Below are positions 9,468 through 18,776 of a DNA stretch of 64,000 bases, one piece after another. The translations under genes and the position numbers were made by a program. The stretch spans positions 89,385-153,384 of the forward strand of contig UBUL01000001.1 in assembly GCA_900468625.1 (NCBI GenBank). The letters are read 5' to 3'. The notes under the pieces were generated by a model that did not search any database, had not been told where the DNA came from, and saw nothing but the letters and a program-made list of their open reading frames with translations. Origin of the DNA: Hyphomicrobiales bacterium (GTDB taxonomy: Bacteria; Pseudomonadota; Alphaproteobacteria; Rhizobiales; Rhizobiaceae). Each line of letters opens with the position of its first letter. Position 1 is the first letter of the stretch.

Positions 9468-10196
9468 TCAGGTGCGGGTGGAGATCAGGAGAAACATCGG
9501 CCGCTCGCGCTCGATTGCCCAATCGGGATGCGCGGCGAGGTCGTCATCACTCGGCGACCATTCTTCGACATGAACAATGGTGAAACCGGACTTGATCAGA
9601 AGGTTGAGCGTCGTGCCCATCGTGCGATGCTGCTTGATGACGCCCTCGGCCAGCCAGTTCGTCAGCCGCGGTCCTTCGATCTGATAGGCATTGAGCGGCC
9701 AGATCTTGCCGCCGTCGGCGTCATCGAACCATTCCGGCCGCCGCGGCGCCATGTAGATCGGATGCTCGATCGAAAAGATTAAGCGACCGCCAGGCCTCAG
9801 CGCCTGACGGATCGTTGTCAGCAATCCGGCAAAGCCTTTGATATAATGGAAAGCGAGCGAACTGTAGACGAGATCGAAACCCGCTTTGGGAAGCTGAAGT
9901 TTCTCGAGATCGGCGCGGTCATAGCGGATGCGTGCATCGGCCGTTTCCGCTCGCGCACGTTCCAGCATTTTTTCCGAGACATCCAGCCCAAGAACGCTCA
10001 CTGCGCCCTGCTCGGCCGCCCAGCGGCAGAACCAGCCGAAACCGCAGCCGAGATCGACGACATCGAGGCCGTTCATATCTGGCATCAAGCCACGGATCGC
10101 CGGCCATTCGGCCGCACCCGCCAGCCCTTCGATGGAACGCTGCAGGCGGCTATAGCCTTCGAAGAAACCCGGATCGTCGTAGATATTCTGGGTCAT
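9468..10196 (-). CDS. Class I SAM-dependent methyltransferase
   Basis: A 242-residue methyltransferase. Motif I is VVDLGCGFGWFC at residues ~46-57, motif II lies around VLGLDVSEKML, and motif IV is FDLVYSSLAFHY. The C-terminal half includes HPIYMAPRRPEWF, found in small-molecule methyltransferases of the UbiE/BioC type. The substrate is unknown. The gene is the last of three minus-strand genes (DMT exporter, RidA, methyltransferase) with 67 bases between RidA and this gene. The 183 bases on its downstream side contain no gene. Confidence 0.82.
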   Translation of the reverse strand: MTQNIYDDPGFFEGYSRLQRSIEGLAGAAEWPAIRGLMPDMNGLDVVDLGCGFGWFCRWAAEQGAVSVLGLDVSEKMLERARAETADARIRYDRADLEKLQLPKAGFDLVYSSLAFHYIKGFAGLLTTIRQALRPGGRLIFSIEHPIYMAPRRPEWFDDADGGKIWPLNAYQIEGPRLTNWLAEGVIKQHRTMGTTLNLLIKSGFTIVHVEEWSPSDDDLAAHPDWAIERERPMFLLISTRT

Positions 10197-10263
10197 ACAT
10201 GTCTCCCGCAGATCGGCAAGGCCAACCTAACAGAACGGCCAACGGGCGGGCCTGTTGCTAAGA

Positions 10264-10653
10264 TCAAATCACCTTCGCCGCCGTAACCTCGACCTCGACC
10301 AGAAACTCGGACCGCGTAAACCCTCCGACGATCAGCAGCGTTGAGACCGGTGCGGGATTTTGGACATAGCGATCGCGCACGGCCATGTAGGCGGGAAAAT
10401 CCTCGCGCGTGGTGACGAAGCCGCCAATACGGATGACGTCAGCAAACCCCATGCCGGCCTCCTCGAGGATAGCGCCGATCGCCTTGAAACACAGTTCGGC
10501 CTGGGCGGTAACATCAGGCGGAATGCGATCGTCGATACCAATGCCGAGCTGGCCGGACGTGACCAGAAGACTGGCGCCCGGCGGCACCAGTAGGCCGTGA
10601 TTGTAATTGCCGAAAGGGCGGCGAACGGATGGGGGGTTGAATACCTTTTTCAT
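10264..10653 (-). CDS. RidA-family (YjgF/YER057c) protein
   Basis: A 129-residue RidA-like protein. Members trim reactive enamine/imine intermediates made by PLP enzymes, and some act as amidohydrolases on aromatic intermediates. Family features are SGQLGIG near residue 35, the QAELCFKAIGAILEEAG helix and the end VEVEVTAAKVI. The canonical deaminase Arg is not evident near the C terminus, where TRSEFLVEVEV stands, so activity is uncertain. The start is ATG 10653, which has AAGAGGAG 9 bases upstream. A longer frame to 10719 would overlap the exporter gene. Confidence 0.8.
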   Translation of the reverse strand: MKKVFNPPSVRRPFGNYNHGLLVPPGASLLVTSGQLGIGIDDRIPPDVTAQAELCFKAIGAILEEAGMGFADVIRIGGFVTTREDFPAYMAVRDRYVQNPAPVSTLLIVGGFTRSEFLVEVEVTAAKVI

Positions 10654-10715
10654 CGATATCGACTCCTCTTGATCGGAGGGGATATCAGCATTTTGATGCT
10701 GTGCGGACAAGCCGT

Positions 10716-11612
10716 TCAATGCGCTTGTGCTGAAATAGCTGCCCGGTTTCGGCGCACTTCCAACAGGATATGTCCGAAAAGCGCCGCAAGCACGATCGGT
10801 CCGCCGATCAGTGTCGCCGTCGAAGGGCGCTCGGCAAAGACCATCCAGACCCAGAGCGGCGTCAGCGGCACCTCAAGCGCCGTCAGCAGGGCGGCATCGG
10901 AGGCCGGCACCAGCCGCGAGCCGAACGTATAGAGGCTGAGGCCCATGGCGTTCTGGACGATGCCGAAGGCAATGATCAGGCCGAGATCCTGGCCGGAGAT
11001 CGAAAGCGGCGAGGCGAACCAGAAGGTGATGAAGGAACACAGCCAGGCAGATAGAGCCATGGCCGGCAGCATCGGCACGTTACGGTGCTGGCGCATGACG
11101 ACCGCAAGCCCGGCGACGGTCAGCGTCATGATGGCGGCCAGCCCCTTGCCCAGCCAGCTGCCGCCGTCGCTCGAATGCCCGGAAAGCATGACAAGCACGC
11201 CGATGAAGGCAATGCCGCTGGCGATCAGAGTCCTCATATTGGGGCGTTCCCGGATGAAAAGGAAGGCAACGCCCGCGGTGACGAAGGGTACCGTTGCGTA
11301 GATGACCATGGCATCGGCAACCGAGGTGTAATAGATCGAGCCGATGCCGCTGATCATAGAGGCGGTGGAAAAGATCGTTGCCGCCAGCGAGGGACCACGC
11401 ATGGAACGCAGGACGCGAAAGGCGTTGCGCTGCTCGATGTAGAAAAACAGCGCAAAAACGCCAAGGCCGGACACGATGCCGCGGCAGAAGAGGATGGTCA
11501 TGAGATCGGCGTGGATCGCCCGCACGAAGAGGCCGGAGGTCGACCAGGCGAGCGCCGAAAGCGCCACATAGATCACACCCAACCTGTATTGCTGCTGCTC
11601 CGCCAGCGTCAC
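10716..11612 (-). CDS. DMT-superfamily exporter (EamA domains)
   Basis: An inner-membrane transporter of about 298 residues with ten predicted helices in two EamA repeats, such as LGVIYVALSALAWSTSGLFV at the start and GGPIVLAALFGHILLEV at the end. Family members export amino acids and other metabolites, and the substrate here is unknown. I prefer the GTG at 11612 because GGGGGA precedes it. The upstream in-frame ATG at 11645 has no ribosome site. It precedes the RidA and methyltransferase genes on the same strand. Confidence 0.82.
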   Translation of the reverse strand: MTLAEQQQYRLGVIYVALSALAWSTSGLFVRAIHADLMTILFCRGIVSGLGVFALFFYIEQRNAFRVLRSMRGPSLAATIFSTASMISGIGSIYYTSVADAMVIYATVPFVTAGVAFLFIRERPNMRTLIASGIAFIGVLVMLSGHSSDGGSWLGKGLAAIMTLTVAGLAVVMRQHRNVPMLPAMALSAWLCSFITFWFASPLSISGQDLGLIIAFGIVQNAMGLSLYTFGSRLVPASDAALLTALEVPLTPLWVWMVFAERPSTATLIGGPIVLAALFGHILLEVRRNRAAISAQAH

Positions 11613-11855
11613 GATGGAATCCCCCAGCCTATAGTGGCAGATCATTAGCGGGCGGCCATGGCGCCTACAAGCAAAGCTTGCGCCGCTGGATGTCGCTGAT
11701 GCCGGAATATGGCAGTGGTTGCAGGAAGGTCACGCCACCTTCGGCTGGCAATCAAAGGGCGCCTACCTACCCATTGGTATTGGCAGGATCATATTGATCT
11801 TGCACATATTTGCGATCGCTCTAGGGTTTTGGCAACCCCGTCGAAGGAGAATCAA

Positions 11856-12281
11856 TTGCGCCTGCTGTCAGCCACTTTGTTCGCCTGCGGCTGCGTCAGC
11901 CTGGTCGACGGTCCGATGTGGCCGCCGGCCCAAACCTATGTCGACAATTCGGTGCAATGCAGCCAGAGCAGCAATCCCGCCCGATGCGAACATACCCGCG
12001 ACAGCTGGAAGGCCGATTACGAGGAAGCCATTGCGGGCGGATATCGGGCGCAGAAACATGTCGCCTTATGCCTCAGCACCGGCTGCGACGAGGCGATCCA
12101 GCCCGACAAGATGCTTGGCTGCGCCTGGCGCATGGTGATTGCCGAAGCAAGGCATGCGCTGCCGGATAGTATGGATTTCGCCAATCTGAACCGCTTCTGC
12201 GGAACAGACTATATCGATCAGAAGACCAGGCTCGAAGCCGCCTCTCAAGCGAAGGCGATGATGCACCTGATCGGTAAATAA
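11856..12281 (+). CDS. Small putative lipoprotein
   Basis: A 141-residue secreted protein of unknown function. With the TTG start at 11856 (AAGGAGA five bases upstream) the protein opens with a short hydrophobic leader and a lipobox LFAC with lipidation Cys11. The longer frame from 11709 adds a non-hydrophobic extension and would bury this signal. The mature part has six further cysteines (e.g. SVQCSQ, PARCEH, VALCLSTGC), hinting at disulfides in the periplasm. It stands alone between a divergent exporter gene and a convergent hydrolase. The 11613-11855 gap shows nothing else. Confidence 0.65.
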   Translation: MRLLSATLFACGCVSLVDGPMWPPAQTYVDNSVQCSQSSNPARCEHTRDSWKADYEEAIAGGYRAQKHVALCLSTGCDEAIQPDKMLGCAWRMVIAEARHALPDSMDFANLNRFCGTDYIDQKTRLEAASQAKAMMHLIGK

Positions 12282-12331
12282 CGGCTGCGCAGCAAAGTCT
12301 CTGCGGCGCAGCCCGGTGTTTTGCGAAGGCT

Positions 12332-12943
12332 CTAAGCGTAAGGCGCAAGGAAACTGCGGATCGCCTCGATCTCGCCGGGGCGAATATCGTGGCCGCCCGG
12401 ATGCCATTCGAGCGTAACCTCGGCATCCTGCCGGATAAAGTAATTGGCCAGCGCCCTGGTGACCGGAGCGGGTGCGATCGGATCGCGTTCGCCCGCGGTG
12501 ATCAGCACGCGCCTGCCCTCCAGCCTGGCATTATCCTTCGGCTGGAACGGGATCAGCGGATGCATCAGCACGGCCGCATCGAAAAGATCGCCGTGCTCGA
12601 TCAGAACATTGGCAAGGATGTTCGCGCCGTTGGAAAAGCCGAGGCCAAGCACCTGCGACGCGCCGTGTTGCTCCGCCAGCTCCGAGACATAGGCTGCCAT
12701 CTTTTCCGTGGCGCGGGCAAGATCGGCCATGTCATAGACACCTTCGCCCGTCCGGCGGAAAAAGCGCGCCGCGCCATATTCCGAGACATCGCCGCGCGGC
12801 GACACGATGGTGGCGTCCGGCAACAGCCGGGCGGCAAAATCGAAGAACTGGTTCTCGTCGCCGCCGGTGCCGTGGAAAGTGAAGAAAATAGGTTTCCCGG
12901 ATGCACCGGCCTTCAGCCGGTGCACATAGCTCGTATCAGTCAT
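12332..12943 (-). CDS. Phospholipase/carboxylesterase-type hydrolase, MhqD-like
   Basis: A 203-residue alpha/beta hydrolase of the acyl-protein-thioesterase/carboxylesterase family. The catalytic triad reads as Ser104 in GLGFSNGAN, Asp154 in GERDPIAP and His185 in HPGGHDI. The oxyanion segment is FHGTGGDE. It lies 14 bases downstream of a ring-cleaving dioxygenase gene, the same pairing as MhqO/MhqD of Bacillus subtilis, which is involved in resistance to hydroquinone and quinone compounds. The start ATG at 12943 follows GGAGAAAGG. The hydrolase would act on the product of the dioxygenase, though this is inference from the pair. Confidence 0.83.
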   Translation of the reverse strand: MTDTSYVHRLKAGASGKPIFFTFHGTGGDENQFFDFAARLLPDATIVSPRGDVSEYGAARFFRRTGEGVYDMADLARATEKMAAYVSELAEQHGASQVLGLGFSNGANILANVLIEHGDLFDAAVLMHPLIPFQPKDNARLEGRRVLITAGERDPIAPAPVTRALANYFIRQDAEVTLEWHPGGHDIRPGEIEAIRSFLAPYA

Positions 12944-12957
12944 GGTCCTTTCTCCGA

Positions 12958-13890
12958 TTAGCCTTCCAGCGGCTCCAGATGCTGCTCGATCAGGCCGCGC
13001 AGATGCGCATGCTGTTCGGGCAGTTTCAGCGCCTCGCCGAGATGGGCGGTATCCTCGTCACGGTTGAAGCCGGGCTCATTGGTGGCGACTTCGAACAGCA
13101 CGCCGCCCGGCGTACGGAAGTAGATCGCCCAGAAGTAGTCGCGGTCGATGACCGGGGTCACCTGATAGCCCGTATCCATCAGCGCCTTGCGCACTTCGAG
13201 CTGCTTTGCACGGTTCTCGACGGCAAAGGCGACATGGTGGACGGAGCCTGCGCCCGGAAGCCCGCGGTTGATGTTCGGCATGGTTTCGAGATCGACATAG
13301 TCGGCACCGTTGCCGCCGGGAATGGCAAGCCGCTTGACGCCTTCATGCGTATCGACGATTTCGTAACCCATATATTTCAGCAGTTCGGCCGTGGCACCTT
13401 CATCCCTGAGCCGCATGGCAACGGAATGGAAGCCTCGGATGGCATGTTCGGCATCGACACCATTATGCGTCCAGGGCAGACGCTTATCGTCCTTGACCTC
13501 GACGAGCGCGAAACCATCGCCATCCGGGCCGGCAAAATGCAGGCGCTTCTGGCCGAAGGATTCGTCAACCTTCAGGCCCTCGACGCCGTACTGGCCGAGC
13601 CGCTCGGTCCAGTAGCCAATGGCGCCTTCCGGAACGGAGTAGACTGTATTGCCGACTTCGCCGGTCCCCGGACGGCCGCGCGCCATTTTCGGGAAGGGGA
13701 AATAGGTCATGATCGTGCCGGGGGTGCCGACCTCGTCACCATAGTAGAGGTGATAGACATCGGGGGCGTCGAAATTCACCGTCTTCTTGACGCGGCGCAG
13801 GCCGAGCGTGTCCGTAAAGAACTTGTTGTTGGTCCGGGCGTCTTCCGCCATCGAGGTAACGTGGTGAAGACCTTTGATCTGGTTGAGCAT
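12958..13890 (-). CDS. Ring-cleaving (VOC-fold) dioxygenase, MhqO-like
   Basis: A 310-residue two-module vicinal-oxygen-chelate enzyme of the MhqO/PcpA-like hydroquinone dioxygenase group. The first module opens with IKGLHHVTSMAED and the second holds HHVAFAVENR. The likely metal ligands are His in each HHV motif and Glu in GVLFEVATNEPGF. Such Fe(II) enzymes open para-dihydroxylated rings. The start is ATG 13890, preceded by AAAGGGG. The 14-codon upstream extension has no site. It is translated just ahead of the MhqD-like hydrolase, so the two form an operon. No MarR/MhqR-type regulator is adjacent. Confidence 0.87.
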   Translation of the reverse strand: MLNQIKGLHHVTSMAEDARTNNKFFTDTLGLRRVKKTVNFDAPDVYHLYYGDEVGTPGTIMTYFPFPKMARGRPGTGEVGNTVYSVPEGAIGYWTERLGQYGVEGLKVDESFGQKRLHFAGPDGDGFALVEVKDDKRLPWTHNGVDAEHAIRGFHSVAMRLRDEGATAELLKYMGYEIVDTHEGVKRLAIPGGNGADYVDLETMPNINRGLPGAGSVHHVAFAVENRAKQLEVRKALMDTGYQVTPVIDRDYFWAIYFRTPGGVLFEVATNEPGFNRDEDTAHLGEALKLPEQHAHLRGLIEQHLEPLEG

Positions 13891-14080
13891 CTTAAACCCC
13901 TTTGCTCGCCTGCACCGGCAGGCGTTTCTCATGGGCAGAAGATGGTCTTGTGAGCCGCGCTTCGATAGCCCTCAAGTGCCAAACGGATCGTCTCCAATGA
14001 GTGAACGATAAATTCAGATCGTTCACAGGAAGATAAGGTCATTCTGCGGTTGATTCCAAACATAACCAGCATCAATTTAA

Positions 14081-14095
14081 GCTAGACAGTCTAGC
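14081..14095. promoter_or_regulatory. Palindromic operator of the Phd-VapC module
   Basis: GCTAGACAGTCTAGC is a perfect 7+1+7 palindrome immediately before the ribosome site (AGGAGG) of the antitoxin gene. Phd/YefM antitoxins bind such sites to repress their own operon, so this is the expected autoregulatory operator. Confidence 0.72.
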
Positions 14096-14109
14096 TAGGA
14101 GGAAGTTCG

Positions 14110-14364
14110 ATGGATTGGCCATTGCAGGACGCAAAGAACCAGTTTTCAAAAGTCTTGCAGAAAGCGCGTAACGAGGGTCCGCAAACCGTCACGTTGCGCG
14201 GTGAACGTGCGGCTGTCATCCTGTCTGCCGAAGACTACGATACCCTCTTGGCCGGCAAACCAAGCCTTGCGGATGATCTGCTATCCAGACCAGCATGGGA
14301 TGACGAAATGGCCGATGCCGTATCGAAGCGCAGCAAAGCGCCAAGCCGGGATGTCCTTTTCTGA
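14110..14364 (+). CDS. Type II antitoxin, Phd/YefM family
   Basis: An 84-residue antitoxin. The N-terminal DNA-binding fold is Phd-like (LQDAKNQFSKVLQKARNEGPQTVTLRGERAAVILSAEDY, split over residues 5-45), and the acidic tail would mask the toxin. A strong AGGAGG site lies 7 bases before the ATG. The stop codon overlaps the toxin start by one base (TGATG), which couples translation. A perfect palindrome 15 bases upstream is its likely operator. Confidence 0.9.
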   Translation: MDWPLQDAKNQFSKVLQKARNEGPQTVTLRGERAAVILSAEDYDTLLAGKPSLADDLLSRPAWDDEMADAVSKRSKAPSRDVLF

Positions 14365-14774
14365 TGTATCTTGTTGACACCAACGTCATTTCGGAAATTC
14401 GGCGTGGCAATTCCCAAGCGATTGACTGGCTGCGCTCGGTCGATCCCTCCACCATCTATCTGAGTGTCATCACACTTGGAGAGATCATGCGCGGGATTGC
14501 GCTGAAGCGAAAATCGGACCCACGCGCGGCAGCTCATCTGGAAGAATGGCTGCGCAAGATCCGGCACGACCATCGCAATCGCATCCTTGCCATTACCGAT
14601 CAGATCGCCGCCGAATGGGGACGTATCGCGGCGCAACGCCCGCGCGGCGATGCCGATGGTTTGATCGCGGCAACGGCGATCGTTCATGATCTTATCGTCG
14701 TCACCCGCTACATCGGAGATTTCGACGACACCGGCGCTTCAATCATCAACCCGTGGGATCAGACACCTTACTGA
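14364..14774 (+). CDS. PIN-domain toxin, VapC family
   Basis: A 136-residue PIN-domain ribonuclease. The acidic metal-binding residues are visible as Asp5 in LVDTNVISE, Glu in LGEIMRG, Asp in [11 protein letters not shown] and Asp in IGDFDDTG. VapC toxins cut tRNA or rRNA and are held inactive by the cognate antitoxin encoded just upstream. The Phd-type partner makes this a hybrid Phd-VapC module. Its last 7 bases overlap the convergent ung gene. Confidence 0.9.
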   Translation: MYLVDTNVISEIRRGNSQAIDWLRSVDPSTIYLSVITLGEIMRGIALKRKSDPRAAAHLEEWLRKIRHDHRNRILAITDQIAAEWGRIAAQRPRGDADGLIAATAIVHDLIVVTRYIGDFDDTGASIINPWDQTPY

Positions 14775-15469
14775 GCCTCGGGATTGCTCGGCAGAGCCCA
14801 ATCGATCGGGTTTCTGCCGTGTTCAGCCAGGTAGGCATTGGCCTTGGAGAAATGCCGGCAGCCGAGGAAGCCATTATGGGCCGACAGTGGTGACGGATGC
14901 GCCGCCTTCAGCACCAAATGACGCTCGGTATCGACAAAGGCGGCCTTCTTCTGCGCATAGGAGCCCCATAGCATGAAGACGACGCCATCGCATTCGTCGT
15001 TGACTTGGCGGATGACGGCATCGGTGAAGCGCTCCCAGCCCTTGCCCTGATGCGAGGCGGCTTGGGATTCCTCCACCGTCAGCACGCTATTCAGCAGAAG
15101 CACACCCTGCTTCGCCCAGCTTTCCAGAAAACCGTGGCGTGCCGGCGGAATGCCGAGATCGGTTTCCAGCTCCTTGTAGACATTGACCAGCGACGGCGGA
15201 ATGCGCACGCCAGGACGCACGCTGAAGCAGAGCCCGTGCGCCTGCCCGAAACCGTGATAGGGATCCTGTCCGAGGATAACCACCTGCACCTCATCGAGCG
15301 GCGTCAGATCAAGCGCCCGGAAATACTCGCTGCCGCGCGGAAAGATCACCTTGCCGCGCTGCTTTTCCTCGACAAGGAAAGACTTGAGCTGCTGCATATA
15401 AGGACTTTCGAACTCCTGCGACAGCGCCTCTTTCCAGCTCTCCTCAAGCTTGATGTTCGCTTCCGCCAT
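14768..15469 (-). CDS. ung: Uracil-DNA glycosylase
   Basis: Removes uracil from DNA as the first step of base-excision repair. The 233-residue protein has the water-activating loop GQDPYHG with Asp69, the uracil-stacking Phe82 in [15 protein letters not shown], and the minor-groove loop [13 protein letters not shown] with the catalytic His. Length and motifs are typical of family 1. The start is ATG 15469. It is a lone gene whose 3' end overlaps that of the VapC toxin. Confidence 0.96.
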   Translation of the reverse strand: MAEANIKLEESWKEALSQEFESPYMQQLKSFLVEEKQRGKVIFPRGSEYFRALDLTPLDEVQVVILGQDPYHGFGQAHGLCFSVRPGVRIPPSLVNVYKELETDLGIPPARHGFLESWAKQGVLLLNSVLTVEESQAASHQGKGWERFTDAVIRQVNDECDGVVFMLWGSYAQKKAAFVDTERHLVLKAAHPSPLSAHNGFLGCRHFSKANAYLAEHGRNPIDWALPSNPEAQ

Positions 15470-15617
15470 CGTCTTTCGCCTCCGTCAGTTGTCAGCATGT
15501 CGATTGAGGACGAAAGCAACGGCGTGTCAAGGAAAGGACATCCATTGCGGCAGGCAGATCACAGCTTTCCGGCAATAGCATTTCTATGCCCGCCTATGTT
15601 GGCGACGCCGCCAAGCC

Positions 15618-16241
15618 TCAAGCGGACGTTGCTAGCGGTTGCGCCCTCATCCCCGTCGCGATCAGCAAAGCGTCGCGTTCGGCCTCAGGCATCGCGCGCA
15701 TCCGCCGCCTTACCGTGAGGCGGATCGCAGCAAACCCGGCCAGCATCAGCACCACTTTGCTGCCGATGCCGAAGGCCGGCATGATGACCGCCCATGTGGA
15801 TAGATCAAAGGCGATGGCAACAAAAGCATTAAGCACTGCGGACAGGAACATCAGGCCAGCCCAGGCAAAGCCCACATAGGTGGCGACATCCGGTGCGACC
15901 GACCGCGCGATGGCCGGCAAATACCGTTTCATCCAGCCCGGCTTGAGCATCACCACACCGATGGTCGCATAGATGACGCTCGGCTTGAAAAGCACGAAAC
16001 GTGGATCATCCGTCAACAATGTTGCCGCACCGGCGGCAACGACCAGAAAAAGGCTCAGCCATTCCATAGCTTCGATAGGCTTGCCCCGAATGAACTGAAT
16101 TCCGATTTGGAGAAGACCAAGCGCGATCGCCAAGCATGTCGACAGCGTCGCATTGTGCGTTAACGACAGCAAAACGACGAAAAGCAGGCTGGAAGCCAGG
16201 TCGGCAAGCAGCAGCCTAGCCGCATTGAAAAAGCTTCTCAC
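15618..16241 (-). CDS. YciB/IspZ-type inner-membrane protein
   Basis: A 207-residue integral membrane protein with five or six predicted helices (for example LASSLLFVVLLSLTHNATLS, WLSLFLVVAAGAATLLT and FVAIAFDLSTWAVIMPAFGI). The block DDPRFVLFKPSVIYA followed by LKPGWMKRYLP is characteristic of the YciB (intracellular septation protein A) family, linked in E. coli to envelope integrity. The GTG start at 16241 has a GAGGG-containing leader. It may be a divergent paralogue rather than the main septation protein, since it stands alone. Confidence 0.75.
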   Translation of the reverse strand: MRSFFNAARLLLADLASSLLFVVLLSLTHNATLSTCLAIALGLLQIGIQFIRGKPIEAMEWLSLFLVVAAGAATLLTDDPRFVLFKPSVIYATIGVVMLKPGWMKRYLPAIARSVAPDVATYVGFAWAGLMFLSAVLNAFVAIAFDLSTWAVIMPAFGIGSKVVLMLAGFAAIRLTVRRRMRAMPEAERDALLIATGMRAQPLATSA

Positions 16242-16319
16242 TGCACCCTGCCCTCATTGCGACGCTAGCGAAGGTTCATAAAGCTCCAGACCAGCACGAT
16301 CAAGGAGATCGCCCTCCAA

Positions 16320-18770
16320 TCACCCCTTGATCCGCGCCATCTGCGGGTCATAAAGCGGCTTCAGCGACACCTGGCACGGGACACGTTGCTGCGCGACATC
16401 GAGCTCGTAGCGACCTGAAAGCACGAAATCCTCCGTGACGCCGCCGGGATCGCGGATATAGCCGTAGCCGATGGCCTTGCCGATCGTATAGCCGTAGCCG
16501 CCGCTCGACAGCCAGCCGACGCGCTGGCCGTCACGATAGATCGTCTCGCGGCCGAGAAGTACGATCTCCGGATCATCAGGTACGAAGCAGGCGAGCATCT
16601 TCTTGACGCCGGACGCCAGCTGCCGCTCGATCGCCTCCCTGCCGCGGAATGCAATATCCTTCTTCGTCTTCACCGCCCAGGTAAGCCCGGCTTCAACTGG
16701 CGTGTGATCCGGCCCGATGTCCGAACCCCAGGCGCGATAGCCCTTCTCCAGACGGCAGCTTTCGATGGCGCGATAGCCGGCATTGACGAGGCCATGCTCG
16801 CGGCCGGCAGCCATCAGGACGTCATAGACGGTGGCGGCATATTCCACTGGCACATGCAGCTCATAGCCGAGTTCGCCGACATAGGTGATACGCAGCGCCC
16901 GGACGGGGCAGCCGGCGATGCCGACGGTCCTCACCTTGCCGAAGGGGAACGCAGCATTCGACACGTCTGCGGAGGTAACAGCCTGCAAGATCGCCCGTGC
17001 CTTAGGCCCCATCAGCGACAGCACGGAATAGGCCGAGGTGACATCCACCAGCTCCGCATGCATCTCTGCCGGAATGTTGCGGGCGATCCAGTCGAAGTCA
17101 TGCGTTGCGAAGCCAGTGCCGGTGGTGATGTAGAACTCGTTCTCGGCAGTGCGGGCAACAGTGACATCGCATTCGATACCGCCACGGTCGTTCAGCATCT
17201 GGGTATAGGTCAAAGAGCCGACGGGCTTGGCAACATCATTGGCGGCGATCCACGACATCGCTGCCTCCGCATCACGCCCCTTCAGCACGAATTTGGCAAA
17301 GGAGGTCTGATCGAAGATGACGGCCGCCTCCCGGACTGCCTTATGCTCCCGGCCGACGGCGTCGAACCAGTTCTGCCGTCCATAGGTGTACTCGTCCTTC
17401 GGCTCCTCGCCGGCAAAAAGATCGGCAAACCAGTTCGGCCGCTCCCAGCCAAGCTTTTCGCCGAAACAGGCGCCTTGCGCCTTCAGCCGATCGTAAAGCG
17501 GCGACTTGCGGCAGGGCCTGCCGCTGGAATGCTCCTCGAACGGCCAAGCCATGGTGTAGTGCTTGCCATAGGCTTCCAGCGTGCGGGTGCGAACCCAGTC
17601 GGTGTCGAAATGCGGGCGGCCGAAGCGCCTGATATCGACCGGCCAGAGATCGTAAGGCGGCTCGCCCTTGGCGACCCATTCGGCGAGCGCCATGCCGGCT
17701 CCACCCGCCGAGGCGATGCCGAAGGCGTTGAAACCGGCGCCGACGAAGAAATTCTTCAGTTCCGGCGCCTCGCCGAGAATGAAATTGCCGTCGGGCGTAA
17801 AGCTCTCCGGGCCGCACAACAGTTGCTTGACCCCGGCCGTCTGCAGCGCCGGCACACGCACCAGCGCCTGCTCCATGATCTGCTCGAAATGATCGAAATT
17901 GCTGTCGAGCAGCGTGTAGTGGAAATCCCTAGGGATGCCATCAAGTGCCCAGGGAATGGGATTGGGCTCGTAGCCGCCCATGACCAGCCCCCCGACCTCC
18001 TCCTTGTAATAGGTGAGCCTATCCGGATCGCGCAGCGTCGGCAGATTGGAGGGCACGCCGAAGGATTCGGTGATGAGATATTGATGCTCCACCGAGACGA
18101 GCGGCACGTTGACGCCGAAACGGCCGGCAAAGGTCCGCGTCCATTGCCCGGCGCAGACGACGACGCGCTCGCATTCGATGCGGCCCCTCTCGGTAACGAC
18201 GGCGCGGATCCGGCCCTTCTCGATCTCCAGATCGAGAACCTCGGTATCCTCGAAGATCGACACTCCGCTCATGCGGGCACCCCTGGCAAGCGCCTGCGTG
18301 ATATCGGAGGGATTGGCCTGGCCGTCGGTCGGCAGAAAAGCGGCGCCGACGAGGTCATCGACATCCATCAGCGGCCAGAGGTCACGCGCCTCCTGCGGCG
18401 TCAAGAGATGCATCTGCAGGCCGAAGGATTGCGCCGTCGTCGCCTGCCTCTTCACTTCCGTCCAGCGCTCCTCATTGCAGGCGAGACGCAGACCGCCATT
18501 CATCTTCCAGCCGGTGGCAAGCCCCGTCTCCGCCTCGAGCTTCTTGTAGAGATCGACGGAATAGCCGAGCATCTGTGTGATGTTGGCGCTGGTGCGCAGC
18601 TGGCCGACGAGGCCGGCGGCATGAAACGTCGTGCCCGAGGTCAGCTTCTTGCGTTCCAGAAGCACGGTATCGGTAAAGCCGAGCTTGCCGAGATGGTAGG
18701 CGGTCGAGCAGCCGATGATGCCGCCGCCGATGACGACGGTCTTTGCGGTAGCAGGCAGTTCCTTCATCAT
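16320..18770 (-). CDS. FAD-dependent dimethylglycine/sarcosine-dehydrogenase-like enzyme with GcvT domain
   Basis: An 816-residue demethylating oxidoreductase. Residues ~10-380 are a DAO-type FAD domain with GGGIIG at 15-20 and TTFHAAG, where His50 is the position usually linked covalently to FAD. Residues ~430-810 are a GcvT-like folate domain (GVTEDFVLSGRYELDV, GYRAWGSDIGPDHTPVEAGL), which passes the methyl carbon to tetrahydrofolate. This architecture matches dimethylglycine and sarcosine dehydrogenases, but the exact N-methyl substrate is not fixed by sequence. It follows a choline-kinase-like gene by only 6 bases, so the two form an operon, probably controlled by the divergent DeoR regulator. 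Confidence 0.88.
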   Translation of the reverse strand: MMKELPATAKTVVIGGGIIGCSTAYHLGKLGFTDTVLLERKKLTSGTTFHAAGLVGQLRTSANITQMLGYSVDLYKKLEAETGLATGWKMNGGLRLACNEERWTEVKRQATTAQSFGLQMHLLTPQEARDLWPLMDVDDLVGAAFLPTDGQANPSDITQALARGARMSGVSIFEDTEVLDLEIEKGRIRAVVTERGRIECERVVVCAGQWTRTFAGRFGVNVPLVSVEHQYLITESFGVPSNLPTLRDPDRLTYYKEEVGGLVMGGYEPNPIPWALDGIPRDFHYTLLDSNFDHFEQIMEQALVRVPALQTAGVKQLLCGPESFTPDGNFILGEAPELKNFFVGAGFNAFGIASAGGAGMALAEWVAKGEPPYDLWPVDIRRFGRPHFDTDWVRTRTLEAYGKHYTMAWPFEEHSSGRPCRKSPLYDRLKAQGACFGEKLGWERPNWFADLFAGEEPKDEYTYGRQNWFDAVGREHKAVREAAVIFDQTSFAKFVLKGRDAEAAMSWIAANDVAKPVGSLTYTQMLNDRGGIECDVTVARTAENEFYITTGTGFATHDFDWIARNIPAEMHAELVDVTSAYSVLSLMGPKARAILQAVTSADVSNAAFPFGKVRTVGIAGCPVRALRITYVGELGYELHVPVEYAATVYDVLMAAGREHGLVNAGYRAIESCRLEKGYRAWGSDIGPDHTPVEAGLTWAVKTKKDIAFRGREAIERQLASGVKKMLACFVPDDPEIVLLGRETIYRDGQRVGWLSSGGYGYTIGKAIGYGYIRDPGGVTEDFVLSGRYELDVAQQRVPCQVSLKPLYDPQMARIKG

Positions 18771-18776
18771 CTCACC

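Noticed and set aside
14074..14085. Partial resemblance to the regulon palindrome at the toxin-antitoxin promoter (TTTAAGCTAG)
   Set aside because: The right half is missing, and the adjacent perfect palindrome explains the control of this module.
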